Origin: a virus | Length of the DNA stretch: 36,065 nt | Reading direction: 5' to 3' (one strand) | IMG/VR virus record: IMGVR_UViG_3300027833_000005 | Location: 1-36,065 of that record | Part shown: piece by piece, positions 1 to 8,471 of the stretch | How positions within the stretch are numbered: the stretch's first letter is position 1 | How the letters are laid out: each line of letters starts with the position of its first letter | Translations under genes and position numbers: made by a program | The notes under the pieces: model-generated | Told to the model about the DNA's origin: nothing | Seen by the model: only the letters and a program-made list of their open reading frames with translations | Databases searched by the model: none

Positions 1-127
1 AATGCGGTTGAAGTCCATTCAGCATAAATATCTGTATCAAAAGTAGTTATTGATCCAAATGATATGGATGTACCAGACACAGTGCCAACGATAGATTTCC
101 CGTAGTTTCCAACCTGAGCAGATATAA
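1..127. repeat. Terminal direct repeat, left copy (assembly circle overlap)
   Basis: Bases 1-127 are identical to 35939-36065, read base by base at both ends. An exact overlap of 127 bases is what a de Bruijn assembler running at k=127 leaves when a contig closes on itself. The simplest reading is therefore a circular map of 35,938 bp rather than a biological terminal repeat. It lies inside a tail gene, where a genuine phage terminus would be unusual. Confidence 0.95.
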
Positions 128-815
128 CAACTTTGCTATTGCTACTGTCAAATGCAATTGACAGATATTGAACTGCGCTGGATGTCCATGTTACAGCAGA
201 GCCGTAGCTGATGCTTGAACCAGACACCGTTCCTACAATGGCTCTTCCTATACTTGAATTACTATTGTCTTTATACGCAATAACGATTTTATTATTGCTA
301 CTATCAAAAACAGCACTATCAAAAGTAGCAACACCTGAATAAAAAATTACACTTGACCCAAAAGTGATGCTTGTTCCGCTGACTGTCCCGACAACTGACC
401 TCCCATAATCATTTGCGCCCGTGTAAGCTATAACAACTTTATTAGCGTTAGTGTCAAATGCAGGAGAAAAGTCTTGTCCAGCAGAGCTTTCAAATACAGT
501 GGGAGTGCCAAAACTAATGCTCGTGCCTGATACCGTCCCGACAACAGCAGTGCTGTAATTGCTATTGCCGCCATCTCTATAAGCTACAACTATTTTATTA
601 CTACTACTATCAAAGGCAGAACCTATTCCGCCTACGCCAGTAGTAGCACTTTCAAACACAGCAGAAGACCCGATAGCCTGACTTACACTGGTAGAGCCAA
701 CAACACTCACAGTCCCATCTGCATTCACAACAACAGGATTACCATTGGGCAACGCACCACTGGCAATGGCGTTCAGCTTCCGTGCTTGTGTGCTGGGTGT
801 ACCAATGGTGCGCAT
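1..815 (-). CDS. Seven-repeat tail protein A, N-terminal part (continues at 36065)
   Basis: N-terminal 272 residues of a 482-residue protein whose remainder is 35305-36065; the two parts join in frame. It begins MRTIGTPSTQARKLN, then has a segment conserved in its two paralogues (SGALPNGNPVVVNADGTVSVV). Repeats of about 50 residues follow, each with an AFDSSSNKIVVAYRD-like half and a VVGTVSGTSISFG-like half. The joined protein has seven such units, which suggests a seven-bladed beta-propeller (inference). The ATG at 815 follows the stop of the 87-residue gene (820) by a few bases. It probably acts at the virion surface as a tail fibre or receptor-binding protein. The position among late tail genes supports this, but no enzyme motif is visible. 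Confidence 0.85.
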   Translation of the reverse strand, partial: MRTIGTPSTQARKLNAIASGALPNGNPVVVNADGTVSVVGSTSVSQAIGSSAVFESATTGVGGIGSAFDSSSNKIVVAYRDGGNSNYSTAVVGTVSGTSISFGTPTVFESSAGQDFSPAFDTNANKVVIAYTGANDYGRSVVGTVSGTSITFGSSVIFYSGVATFDSAVFDSSNNKIVIAYKDNSNSSIGRAIVGTVSGSSISYGSAVTWTSSAVQYLSIAFDSSNSKVVISAQVGNYGKSIVGTVSGTSISFGSITTFDTDIYAEWTSTA

Positions 816-819
816 ATGA

Positions 820-1083
820 TTATTCCTCGTCGTCTAGTGTTGGGTCTACCCAATCAGGGTTCAGTGTCCAAGTCGCACCGTCAAAGAAATACTTGTTGCC
901 AGTCCAATCCGCAGGGGCGTTGGTCACGTTGTCAGTGACGGTCACTGTGGTGCTGTTCAAGTCACCAATGATGAACTGAGCAGGATCACCCACTGTGATG
1001 TTGTCTGCCGTGGCAGTAATAGTCACGTCATCAGCAAGAAGGTACTTGCTCAAGCCGCTGGATGTTTCAACGATAGTCTTCAT
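820..1083 (-). CDS. Small tail-associated protein, 87 aa
   Basis: Begins MKTIVETSSGLSKYLLADDV and ends with an acidic DPTLDDEE. The middle is Thr/Val-rich and beta-like, followed by NKYFFDGATWTLNPDW. It lies between two of the three seven-repeat paralogues, with 4-bp gaps on both sides. I recognise the general look of small virion accessory proteins encoded beside tail fibres in marine phages but cannot name a family. A role in fibre assembly or attachment is suggested only by position. No membrane segment or signal peptide is visible. Confidence 0.8.
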   Translation of the reverse strand: MKTIVETSSGLSKYLLADDVTITATADNITVGDPAQFIIGDLNSTTVTVTDNVTNAPADWTGNKYFFDGATWTLNPDWVDPTLDDEE

Positions 1084-1087
1084 GGTT

Positions 1088-2524
1088 TTAACCTTTCACG
1101 ATGAGTTTAGTAGCCGACACGGCAGTGCCAGCAAAGACAGATGGATCGGCGGGGGTTTCACTCAACGTGCCGTCAGTTTGGACATAGTAGTCCTGTCCCG
1201 CAGTTAAGCCAGACTGTGCGTCATTAATAGAGCAACCCGTCTGGACAACAGCAGATGTACCGTCAGCAGCAGCGCCCTTGGCAATGCCGATGTAGTTCTT
1301 AGCGGTGAGGTTTGTTGAATCAGCTTGATAAATAACGGCTGTTCCTGCACTGGAAGACCCGCCATCAGCAAAAGCTACTACAACATTCCCCGATGCGTCT
1401 GCCCCAAGAGCGACAGCATTGATGGAGTCGCCACTGTCTAAATCGATAGGGTCGGTGAAAGTAATTGAAGTCCCGCTGACCGTTCCAGACACAACTTTAG
1501 CAGTGCTGGTTGGTTGGTCATTATACGCAATAACAACCGTATTAGAACTAGGGTTATACGTTGCAGACGAAAAATCACCTCTAGTAGATGACGCATTCAC
1601 GACACTACCAAAAGATATACTTGTTCCACTTACCGTTCCGACTACAGCTCCTACAGCTCTAGCCTCAGAGAAAGTGTCTCTATCTCTAAAAACAAGGACT
1701 ACTTTTTGCGCATTGGAGTCATACACGAGAAAGAGATTATCTCCGTAGCTCGTACTCGCCACAACCTTTGTACCGTATGATATGGTTGTACCGCTAACTG
1801 TACCCACAATGGCTGTACTGGCGCTAGAATTTGATGTATCTCGCCACGCTATAACAATTTTTTGAGCGTTCTCATCATAGGTGGCGGCAGTCATGTAACT
1901 ATTACCGCTGTTAAACGTAACAACACCCCCAAAACTGATAGAGGTTCCGCTAACCGTCCCTACAACTGAATCACCTCTAATGGAGGAGGTGTAGTTGCTG
2001 TAAGAAACAACAATTTTATTTGAATTGCTGTCAAAGGCTATGGCGTTATAGTAGGAAGTGACACTGCTGTAAACTGTGGGTGTACCAAAGCTAATGCTAG
2101 TCCCGCTAACTGTACCTACTACCGCTGTTCCGTAGTTGTTGTTGTCCGTATCCGCATAAGCAAAAACCACCTTGTTTGAATTGCTGTCAAAAGCACCCAC
2201 TATAAAAGCTGCGTCGGCGTCAAAAGACACAGGGGTACCAAAGCTAATAGCTGAACCCGAAATAGTGCCAACAATAGCAAGAGCGTTAGCGTTGGCTTCA
2301 CGGTACGCTATAACAATTTTCCCTGCGTTACTATCATAAACAACACTAGGATAGGATGTGGAATCAGACTCAAATACAACGGGGGAGTTTACGCCTTCGG
2401 ATGTTCCACCAACAACACTAACAGTCCCATCAGAATTAACCACAACCGTGTCGCCGTTAGCCAATGCACCACTGGCAACAGCCCGTACTTCACCATCTAC
2501 AGGTGTGTTGCCTATGGTACGCAT
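1088..2524 (-). CDS. Seven-repeat tail protein B (putative beta-propeller)
   Basis: 478 residues. The N-terminal head is MRTIGNTPVDGEVRAVASGALANGDTVVVNSDGTVSVV-like. Seven units of about 50 residues follow, separated by six linkers of the type VVGTVSGTSISFG, each unit carrying YDSNAGKIVIAYRE-like strands. The C-terminal module ends GLTAGQDYYVQTDGTLSETPADPSVFAGTAVSATKLIVKG-like. Exactly seven units in a closed architecture suggests a seven-bladed propeller (inference). Repeats 5 and 6 are more diverged than in the paralogues. The ATG at 2524 shares its last base with the TAA stop of the upstream gene (TAATG), implying translational coupling. Probable tail fibre or adhesin. Confidence 0.88.
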   Translation of the reverse strand: MRTIGNTPVDGEVRAVASGALANGDTVVVNSDGTVSVVGGTSEGVNSPVVFESDSTSYPSVVYDSNAGKIVIAYREANANALAIVGTISGSAISFGTPVSFDADAAFIVGAFDSNSNKVVFAYADTDNNNYGTAVVGTVSGTSISFGTPTVYSSVTSYYNAIAFDSNSNKIVVSYSNYTSSIRGDSVVGTVSGTSISFGGVVTFNSGNSYMTAATYDENAQKIVIAWRDTSNSSASTAIVGTVSGTTISYGTKVVASTSYGDNLFLVYDSNAQKVVLVFRDRDTFSEARAVGAVVGTVSGTSISFGSVVNASSTRGDFSSATYNPSSNTVVIAYNDQPTSTAKVVSGTVSGTSITFTDPIDLDSGDSINAVALGADASGNVVVAFADGGSSSAGTAVIYQADSTNLTAKNYIGIAKGAAADGTSAVVQTGCSINDAQSGLTAGQDYYVQTDGTLSETPADPSVFAGTAVSATKLIVKG

Positions 2525-2898
2525 TAGCTGATCTCTTCGTATGAAACGATAACTTCCAAGTCGTTGGCTGTGCCAGCAGTTGCTGTGATTGAGCGGTCTT
2601 CTTCGAGGTAAATCGCTGTGTTCTTATCCAAAGCAATCAAGGATGAGTCGCCAGCAACTGATACAGTGCTTACCAGCGAGTATGCTGTGCCACCGCCAGC
2701 AGCGGCGCTGTGCATATCAACGGTAACGTCACAGGCGTTTGCGCCATCGACGTTAGCCACTTGGATCATGTTGACCTTGAAGACCTTGCCACTTGATGCA
2801 GCATTGCTAACCAGTGTGGTTTGCGAAGTTGAACTTAAAGCCACCAGCGCCGACTTGGCGGTGATTGTGGCGACATTTACTACGTTTGGGGCGGTCAT
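2524..2898 (-). CDS. Virion structural protein, 124 aa (tail region)
   Basis: A 124-residue Ala/Ser/Thr/Val-rich beta-type protein. It opens MTAPNVVNVATITAKSALVAL, has the central GKVFKVNMIQVANVDGANACDVTVDMH, and ends DLEVIVSYEEIS. The pattern resembles small virion proteins found next to tail fibres in many marine podo- and myoviruses, but no enzymatic motif is seen. The start is supported by a strong ribosome-binding site (AGGAGAAAACC before ATG at 2898). It overlaps the next gene (TAATG at 2524). It probably forms part of the tail or baseplate surface; function is inferred from context. Confidence 0.82.
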   Translation of the reverse strand: MTAPNVVNVATITAKSALVALSSTSQTTLVSNAASSGKVFKVNMIQVANVDGANACDVTVDMHSAAAGGGTAYSLVSTVSVAGDSSLIALDKNTAIYLEEDRSITATAGTANDLEVIVSYEEIS

Positions 2899-2910
2899 GG
2901 TTTTCTCCTA

Positions 2911-3096
2911 TTAACCGAATACAATAGCCATAGCGATGGCTTTTCCTGTTGAAGCCGCTGCGTCGGCCTTGTCTTCGACAGTCTTTAATGTCGTATCAAG
3001 GTCGTCCCAGTTTCCGTTAAGATACCCACCCCAAGCGTCTTCGTCGCCGCCTACGGATGGCTTATTCCAAGAATAATTTGTCGTTGTCGTAGGCAT
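2911..3096 (-). CDS. Short tail-fibre N-terminal-type protein, 61 aa
   Basis: 61 residues. It opens with the signature common at the N-terminus of phage tail fibres: TTTTNYSWNKPSVGGDEDAWGGYLNGNWDDLDTTL, split here as NYSWNKPSVGG, then DAWGGYLNGNWDDLDTTL. In larger fibres this motif anchors a long shaft; here the protein ends 25 residues later with a short hydrophobic tail (AIAMAIVFG). It may be a free-standing anchoring module or the remnant of a longer fibre. The TAATG overlap at 3096 with the preceding gene shows coupling. Confidence 0.78.
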   Translation of the reverse strand: MPTTTTNYSWNKPSVGGDEDAWGGYLNGNWDDLDTTLKTVEDKADAAASTGKAIAMAIVFG

Positions 3097-3881
3097 TACG
3101 CGGCCCTCTCTAAATAATCTGCTTCAACCCATGTATTACTTGGGTCTGGCGCTTCTGTCCATGCTGTCGTAGTTTCGCCTGCGTCAAGCCACTTGTAGCG
3201 AGACAGAACATTTACTGTCGAACTCAAAGCATCTGTCGCAGACATTAATCTAACGCGATTATAGCTTATATTTACAACGGATGATAGTGCCACATTAGCG
3301 CGACCTACAACGTCAATAACCCCGTTGCCCGTTACCGTGGCTGTAAGGCTTACATTTGATGCGGCATCTACAACTCTCACGGCGCTACTTGTTACGCTAC
3401 AAGTTAGACCAATCGAGGCAGCGCCTTCTTCAACACTGTGGTTGACGCCGTAAATATAAGTTCCGTAAGTGTTCAAGCCGTAGCCCGGCCTAAAGCCTTC
3501 CGCTTCTGGGTATTCTACCGCAACCGCTACCACCACACCCTGACAAACAATGTCAGCCGCAGCAGTCACAATCTTAATTGCCACTGCCGTTGTGGATGAC
3601 GTGCAGGTTAATGCCGCCGACGCATCAGTAATGACATTAGAGCCAGCGCTGACGTTTGCTACGCAAGATACACTGGCGCTACCTAATTTTACCTGCCTCA
3701 ACGTGGCAACTACCGAGCAAGATGTTACGTCAGCCGAGGCTGCTTCACGAACCCTGACGGCAGAAGACCCCACCGAGCAAATCGGCGATATGCTTGCCGC
3801 AGCATCAATTATAGAGCCGGATAAACCATAAATATCCTGCCCATAAAAAGCATCGCCATAATTTGCGCGGTAGACAGTCAT
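3096..3881 (-). CDS. Repeat-rich tail/fibre protein, 261 aa
   Basis: 261 residues. It opens MTVYRANYGDAFYGQDIYGL, and a related GYGLNTYGTYIYGVN segment recurs near residue 135, so it appears to be an internal duplication. After each, Ala/Ser/Val-rich beta repeats follow, such as IGLTCSVTSSAVRVVDAASNV. The C-terminus is aromatic and acidic (TAWTEAPDPSNTWVEADYLERAA). The composition suggests an extended beta structure at the virion surface. It overlaps its neighbours on both sides by one base (TAATG at 3881 and 3096). No family is recognised; tail fibre or decoration protein is the best guess. Confidence 0.75.
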   Translation of the reverse strand: MTVYRANYGDAFYGQDIYGLSGSIIDAAASISPICSVGSSAVRVREAASADVTSCSVVATLRQVKLGSASVSCVANVSAGSNVITDASAALTCTSSTTAVAIKIVTAAADIVCQGVVVAVAVEYPEAEGFRPGYGLNTYGTYIYGVNHSVEEGAASIGLTCSVTSSAVRVVDAASNVSLTATVTGNGVIDVVGRANVALSSVVNISYNRVRLMSATDALSSTVNVLSRYKWLDAGETTTAWTEAPDPSNTWVEADYLERAA

Positions 3882-4267
3882 TAGGCTAACGTAATGTCCA
3901 GATCACCAGTTGGGATACGGAACACATCTCCGTCATTAATTGCCTTGGCAACAGTCAAGGCGCTGTGGACAATCATGTCACCGCTGCTTGATGCAGTCAT
4001 AACCGCCATGTGCGATATTGTTCCCCAGTTACCGCCACTTGCAGCAGGAAACTCAACAGCCGACGAGTTAGTTGCTAAATCATTTGCAACATTAAAGCTG
4101 ACAACTGTTCGCGCATAACCGTTGCCCGAAACTTCGCTGGCAGTAGAACCAGAATCGGTTGGGTCGGCTGTGAACAGTCCAACATACCATGCGGTTGGCC
4201 TTGTCACGCTGGCCGCAGTGAACACATAGTTCAAAACGTGCGTTTCGTAAGTATTAGTAAAAGACAT
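3881..4267 (-). CDS. Phage tail-fibre-like structural protein, 128 aa
   Basis: Begins MSFTNTYETHVLNYVFTAAS followed by RPTAWYVGLFTADPTD and EVSGNGYARTVVSFN. This combination is familiar from small phage tail-fibre or structural proteins of about 120-150 residues encoded downstream of head-tail adaptors. The C-terminal half is beta-rich. It acts in the virion, probably at the tail. The start at 4267 follows a 50-bp gap after the adaptor gene; its stop overlaps the next start (TAATG at 3881). Confidence 0.82.
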   Translation of the reverse strand: MSFTNTYETHVLNYVFTAASVTRPTAWYVGLFTADPTDSGSTASEVSGNGYARTVVSFNVANDLATNSSAVEFPAASGGNWGTISHMAVMTASSSGDMIVHSALTVAKAINDGDVFRIPTGDLDITLA

Positions 4268-4317
4268 TTAGTCTCTCCGATCAGATATATCTGGTGCAAC
4301 CATACACCATGTTTTGC

Positions 4318-4938
4318 TTAATAGCTAGTGACCCGCATACGCAAACCAGAACCCGCAAATCGCGTGTCGTCAGACGCTTTTTGCAACGATTGCATTGCCG
4401 CCGAGTATAGAGCCGCCCAAGTCTGTGTTCGCTGGTCGTCTGCCAAGTATGGAGCCGACTGAACCAACGCGCCGTACAGGTAAACGTCAGGTGCGTCCTG
4501 TATCAACCAGTTGTATGTGTTTGTGTCTGTAAGGTCAGGTATTGACTGATAATACATGAGCTGCATTCCGTATTCGCCATCTGGCGTCGGAAAAACCTCG
4601 ATACTTTCGCCAACGTGAGAATAGAATTTAGGCGTGCCAGTGCCGTTGGAGTTGTCCTGACGGTACTTAATCATGTCGTCAAGGCTGGCCATCTCTAACG
4701 GTCTAGTTCCATCAGTTGTTAAGCTAAAACGCAAAGTTTCAAGCCAATCGGCAGGAACCTGCACGTATCTGCTGTCAAGCGTAGCGTCAACGCGGTTGAC
4801 CATCTTATAATGGCGCAAGTCGCGGTTTATGCCAGCTTCAGCCAACGAAATGAAGTCTGGAATGACCGCCGTAAGGTCATCGCGGTTAAGCCAGCTTGAA
4901 ATGCTGCTTTTTAACTCTGCGTAAGTTGTGATTGACAT
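4318..4938 (-). CDS. Head-tail adaptor / tail tubular protein A-like, 206 aa
   Basis: 206 residues with the order typical of podovirus adaptor proteins: an N-terminal helical YAELKSSISSWLNRDDLTAVIPDFISLAEAGINRDLR segment (read in parts), then DWLETLRFSL, GESIEVFPTP, YYQSIPDL and a helical C-terminus. In T7-like and P22-like phages the equivalent ring sits below the portal and connects it to the tail tube. The ATG at 4938 shares a base with the stop of the basic 48-residue protein (TAATG). Assignment rests on family resemblance and on late-operon context. Confidence 0.85.
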   Translation of the reverse strand: MSITTYAELKSSISSWLNRDDLTAVIPDFISLAEAGINRDLRHYKMVNRVDATLDSRYVQVPADWLETLRFSLTTDGTRPLEMASLDDMIKYRQDNSNGTGTPKFYSHVGESIEVFPTPDGEYGMQLMYYQSIPDLTDTNTYNWLIQDAPDVYLYGALVQSAPYLADDQRTQTWAALYSAAMQSLQKASDDTRFAGSGLRMRVTSY

Positions 4939-5084
4939 TACTTCTTGCCCTTCTTGGCAGTTTTCGCCGCAGCTTTAAACGCCGAAGCCTTGGGCGCACC
5001 CTTCGCGCCGGGCTTACGCATTTTCTCACCAGAGCCAGCGGCTATTCGCTTCTTCTTGGCGGCAATGTTGCTATAAAGCCCCAT
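4938..5084 (-). CDS. Small basic protein, 48 aa
   Basis: Encodes a 48-residue protein beginning MGLYSNIAAKKKRIAAGSGE and ending KTAAKGKK-like (AAAKTAKKGKK), with about one third Lys/Arg. Similar short Lys/Ala-rich proteins, often starting MGLY.NI..K, lie next to adaptor genes in many podovirus genomes. It may bind packaged DNA or the connector (inference). Its ATG (5084) overlaps the stop of the upstream cysteine-rich gene and its stop overlaps the adaptor start, so the four genes from 6456 to 4318 form a coupled chain. Confidence 0.8.
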   Translation of the reverse strand: MGLYSNIAAKKKRIAAGSGEKMRKPGAKGAPKASAFKAAAKTAKKGKK

Positions 5085-5176
5085 TACTTGCGCCTTTTGT
5101 TAAGGCACTTACCAGCACGCTTACAAGCGGCAGGTGTAGGGCAACCCTTGCAGGTCTTGAATACTGGTGCTTTCAT
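5084..5176 (-). CDS. Cysteine-rich micro-protein, 30 aa
   Basis: A 30-residue product, MKAPVFKTCKGCPTPAACKR followed by AGKCLNKRRK. It has four cysteines in a CxxC-x5-C-x5-C arrangement and a very basic C-terminus, as expected for a tiny metal-binding or nucleic-acid-binding peptide. ATG at 5176 overlaps the TGA of the preceding gene (ATGA) and its TAA overlaps the next ATG, which strongly supports translation despite its size. Function unknown. Confidence 0.7.
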   Translation of the reverse strand: MKAPVFKTCKGCPTPAACKRAGKCLNKRRK

Positions 5177-6456
5177 TGGAGTAATCCTTGTTGTTGGGTT
5201 GGCTGTGTTGGCGAAGGCGAGATAATACCTTGCGATTGCGAGCCTTGGGCCATTGCTTGCTCTACATCCATTGTGGAGACACCCAGCATAGCTGCCGCGC
5301 CTGCGATACCGTACTTTTTCACAATGCTAATTAGCTTGTCATCAAACACAACAAAGTTTTGCGTAGCCGCGTCGGTCCCGCGCGAGCCAGCATCTAAGTA
5401 TTTTATGCCGGGGATGCCTTCAGCCTTCAGATAGTTAGATAATTCAGCAGAGGGGTTTTCAGCGCCACCTTGAAGTTTCTTACCCCCGATGTCCAACATC
5501 AAATCCTTGCCAGTATTCGTTTTATGGGGCAGTAATGGCAATATTGACTGACCCGTCAGTGCCTCATAGTCCGAAATGTATTTGGCAGCCTTTCCTGTCT
5601 GGCTACTCAATGAAGCATCATAATCAAGAAAGTCATCTGGGTTTGCGTCGATATTAACCTCGTACAGACTACCTGCGTTAAAGTTTCCTGTGCGCTTGTA
5701 TTCCTCCAACTGGGCTATCTTATCTCCTTGGATTTGAAGCTGCATGTTAAAGTTGCGCTCCGCACCCTTGAATGCACCAGCTTTATTGCGCTCAAGTAGA
5801 CCGTTTAACTTTTGTTGTGTCTCAAATATGGCGCGATCAACGTCACCACCCACGGCCTTAAGTGTGCGCTCTGCGCCTGCCCTGCCAAAACCTGACAATT
5901 CATCTCGATACTTTTTGGCCACATCCTCTGCCTCTGCAAAGTAAAGCCCGTGCCCGTAAGCCTGCGCACCCTCACCTGTGCCGATTGCGTCCATGCTGAA
6001 CTCGTCAAAATCATGCGGACTGCCGTGATAGGCTTTAATGCCTTGGGAAGTCTCACCAGCAGGCCGTAACCGCACGTTACCGCCGACAGTGCCAAGCGCA
6101 GTCGGATCAAACTCAACACGGTCAGCCAAGTCAGCCACTTTGCGACCAGCAGCCATGATTGGACGTGCAAGCGCATCACCAGCGCCCGGCACAAGGCCAA
6201 TGGCCGCGCCAGTACCCAACAGACCCGCAGCCATAAGTTCACCGCGAGAAGCAGCATCGTATGCCTCGCCCAGCGCTAACGCATCACCAATGCCGGGAAT
6301 AAAGTCTTGGGACGCCTGCACAGCCTTAACACTAGATGGCATCTCGTCACGATTGCGAGCAAGAAGGCCATCTTGATATAAATCCGCATATCCGCCAGAC
6401 GGAGCCGCCGTGCGGTAATCCTCCTGCGAAAACAGCCTGTCCCAAATGCTAGCCAT
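5173..6456 (-). CDS. Putative ADP-ribosyltransferase (ART-PolyVal-like), 427 aa
   Basis: The middle and end of this 427-residue protein match the pattern of the ADP-ribosyltransferase domain of phage and plasmid polyvalent proteins. It has AYHGSPHDFDEFSM (H144), GTGEGAQAYGHGLYFAE (159-175, with the conserved Y) and, near the end, GIPGIKYLD (348-355) and NFVVFDDKLISI (367-378). Such enzymes transfer ADP-ribose from NAD to a target; no target can be read here. Residues 50-105 are Gly/Ala-rich and amphipathic or hydrophobic, and the last 45 are Gln/Ser/Pro-rich. It follows TerL directly, in the late operon, so the protein may be packaged and injected, or may act late on the host; both are inference. 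A catalytic role is likely but unproven. Confidence 0.75.
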   Translation of the reverse strand: MASIWDRLFSQEDYRTAAPSGGYADLYQDGLLARNRDEMPSSVKAVQASQDFIPGIGDALALGEAYDAASRGELMAAGLLGTGAAIGLVPGAGDALARPIMAAGRKVADLADRVEFDPTALGTVGGNVRLRPAGETSQGIKAYHGSPHDFDEFSMDAIGTGEGAQAYGHGLYFAEAEDVAKKYRDELSGFGRAGAERTLKAVGGDVDRAIFETQQKLNGLLERNKAGAFKGAERNFNMQLQIQGDKIAQLEEYKRTGNFNAGSLYEVNIDANPDDFLDYDASLSSQTGKAAKYISDYEALTGQSILPLLPHKTNTGKDLMLDIGGKKLQGGAENPSAELSNYLKAEGIPGIKYLDAGSRGTDAATQNFVVFDDKLISIVKKYGIAGAAAMLGVSTMDVEQAMAQGSQSQGIISPSPTQPTQQQGLLQ

Positions 6457-7856
6457 CAGGCCACCCCTTTTAAATTCCGTCGCAGTGGCTTACCCCACGT
6501 TGACGCCTTGCCGCCGAGTGCCGTCGCAGCGTCAGACGCCAGCGTAAGGCACACAGCGTCCGCCAAGTCAGGTGAAGCTAACCCACGCTTACGCATGTCA
6601 TCCTTACCTTCAGCCTTCATCTTGCCGCTGCTGACGAAACTATACCTGATTGACGTTAATTCTGCAATAAGCTGCTCGTTACGTGGCAACTTAGCTCCGC
6701 GCTGCTCCAGCCAGCCACGCATCTTAAACCACAACTCAGCCCGCAAGTTCGTATATGTATCCTTCATACTTGGCGATTCCGCCACGTTAATGCCACGCAC
6801 AGGCAGGCCAAGCTCACGCAAACGATCCACAACGCCACCACCCATGCCAATAACATCAACCATAATCTCACTAGGCCGTATACTCATCGGCAAGCCATCA
6901 TACTCAGCCTTCACCCGACCCACAGTCTGCATCAAATCCAAACCCTGCCAACTGTTAATCTCAGTTATCGTATTACCCTGACGCTTGGCCAACGCCGTCT
7001 TGTCCGACCCAAACCGTGCAACGTCCAAACCCCAGATGACCGTCGCGTGGTCGTCAGGCTCAATGTCGCGATGCACCGCAGCATCAACCAAATGAAACGG
7101 CACAATCGTGTCGTCATCCGCCAGCGGAAACTCACCAAGCACGCGAATCCGATAAGCATTGCTCTCCTCGCCATACCGCAACTTCATCTCGTCGATAAAA
7201 TCACGCGATACCAACGGCGACTTAATACACGACCAATGGTGGCACTTCCAACTGCCCGACAGCCGCGTCTGCGTCTCAAAGAACGTACCACTTGACCGCG
7301 TAGGGTTAGACGCCAGCAACGTAACCGCACTGTGACCAGACATCGAACCAGCCGCCGCCTCAAAGACCTGTTCAGGCACACCCGACGCCTCGTCCACAAC
7401 CAACATAACATTCGCAGAGTGAACACCAGCCAACGCCTCTGGCGTCTCAGCCCGACTCGTCCGAGCCGAAATAAAACCCTCCGACGGCGCAGCAATCAAC
7501 GACACCCGGTCATTCTTCACGTCAAGTATCGGACGCAACGCCTCCGGCAACTCATTGATCCAACGCTTCAACTCAGCAAACAACGCATCAAACAACTGGC
7601 CACTGGTCGGCGCAGTCACCACAACCTTGAACGGAAACCGCGTCATCGCAAACCAAAGCATGGCCCACGAGAACGTCGTAGACTTCCCCGTACCATGCCC
7701 AGAGCGAACACTAATCTTGCGCTCACCATTGGCAATATCAACAAGCAACGCCTGCTGATAATCAAACGGCTCAGCACCCAAAATTTCACGCACAAACGCA
7801 ACTGGGTCATCCCTATACGTCGAAACAAAGTCTACTAACGGGTTCTCTTCACTCAT
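6456..7856 (-). CDS. terL: Terminase large subunit
   Basis: 466 residues from the ATG at 7856, which overlaps the end of TerS by 8 bp; upstream in-frame codons lie inside TerS. Walker A is RSGHGTGKST (51-60), Walker B LVVDEAS (152-158), followed by a coupling motif LLASNPTR (180-187). The RNaseH-like nuclease begins GLDVARFGSD (D278), with a second acid in IMVDVIGMGGG and a last in SPDLADAV. This is the ATP-driven motor that packages DNA into the prohead and cuts it. It shares a base with the next gene's start at 6456. The packaging mode cannot be told from sequence alone. Confidence 0.96.
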   Translation of the reverse strand: MSEENPLVDFVSTYRDDPVAFVREILGAEPFDYQQALLVDIANGERKISVRSGHGTGKSTTFSWAMLWFAMTRFPFKVVVTAPTSGQLFDALFAELKRWINELPEALRPILDVKNDRVSLIAAPSEGFISARTSRAETPEALAGVHSANVMLVVDEASGVPEQVFEAAAGSMSGHSAVTLLASNPTRSSGTFFETQTRLSGSWKCHHWSCIKSPLVSRDFIDEMKLRYGEESNAYRIRVLGEFPLADDDTIVPFHLVDAAVHRDIEPDDHATVIWGLDVARFGSDKTALAKRQGNTITEINSWQGLDLMQTVGRVKAEYDGLPMSIRPSEIMVDVIGMGGGVVDRLRELGLPVRGINVAESPSMKDTYTNLRAELWFKMRGWLEQRGAKLPRNEQLIAELTSIRYSFVSSGKMKAEGKDDMRKRGLASPDLADAVCLTLASDAATALGGKASTWGKPLRRNLKGVA

Positions 7857-8346
7857 CGTCGCCACCCTCAATCTCAACAATCGTCGGCGTCACGTTGCGC
7901 ATCTGACGCAAAGCCTGCAAGTGCAAATCTCCAATATTAACATTAACGACATCACCCTTCGGCTGGAACCTCGCCGCATCGTACACACCCGTCATCCACT
8001 TGCGCACACCAATCTGCTCTCTGGCCGCCGCTACGTGCGTCGTCGTCAAGTCAGGCCCAACCAAGTTATCCGCAATCTCCAACGCCTCGTCAGCCATCGC
8101 GTCAGCACGAACCTTGCGGCCCTCCGCCAGCGCACGCTTAAAGTCATCATTCGCGTTTAACTTACGGCTGACAAACGAACGATCCAAACCCAACTCATTA
8201 GCCAGCGTCGCAACAGTCCCGCCGTCAGCAACCCACTGAAAAATAAAATCAGGCCCAGTGATGCTCTCATTCGCCTCACGCGCAGCTATCTTTGCCATCG
8301 CCTCTATAGACGTAAACAACGCCCGCTTCTTTGGTTGACCAGCCAT
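7849..8346 (-). CDS. terS: Terminase small subunit-like protein
   Basis: 165 residues. A helix-turn-helix (GTVATLANELGLDRSFVSRKLN, residues about 49-70) is followed by an Ala/Glu-rich helical segment (RALAEGRKVRADAMADEALEIADNL) and a C-terminal HVAAAREQIGVRKWMTGVYD segment. This layout is typical of small terminase subunits, which bind the packaging site and recruit TerL. It is the first gene of the late leftward unit, after more than 400 bp of non-coding DNA that holds candidate promoter and packaging elements. It overlaps terL by 8 bp. Confidence 0.9.
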   Translation of the reverse strand: MAGQPKKRALFTSIEAMAKIAAREANESITGPDFIFQWVADGGTVATLANELGLDRSFVSRKLNANDDFKRALAEGRKVRADAMADEALEIADNLVGPDLTTTHVAAAREQIGVRKWMTGVYDAARFQPKGDVVNVNIGDLHLQALRQMRNVTPTIVEIEGGDDE

Positions 8347-8471
8347 GTTTGCTCCAAGTTTTCAAAAATTTTTCTGACCGTAACATTATTTTTTCATTGA
8401 GGGTAGGGCATTGGTTTACTCACGTCTGATGCGGTTTTCTTGGGAATTAGTGCGTGAGATTGTACACACAC

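Noticed and set aside
4282-4293. 12-bp palindrome CAGATATATCTG between two tail genes
   Set aside because: Short, AT-rich and within a 50-bp gap; such palindromes occur by chance and there is no second copy or promoter beside it.
4932-5225. Rightward frame of 97 codons
   Set aside because: It is the complement of two small leftward genes supported by stop/start overlaps and by the basic and cysteine-rich products.
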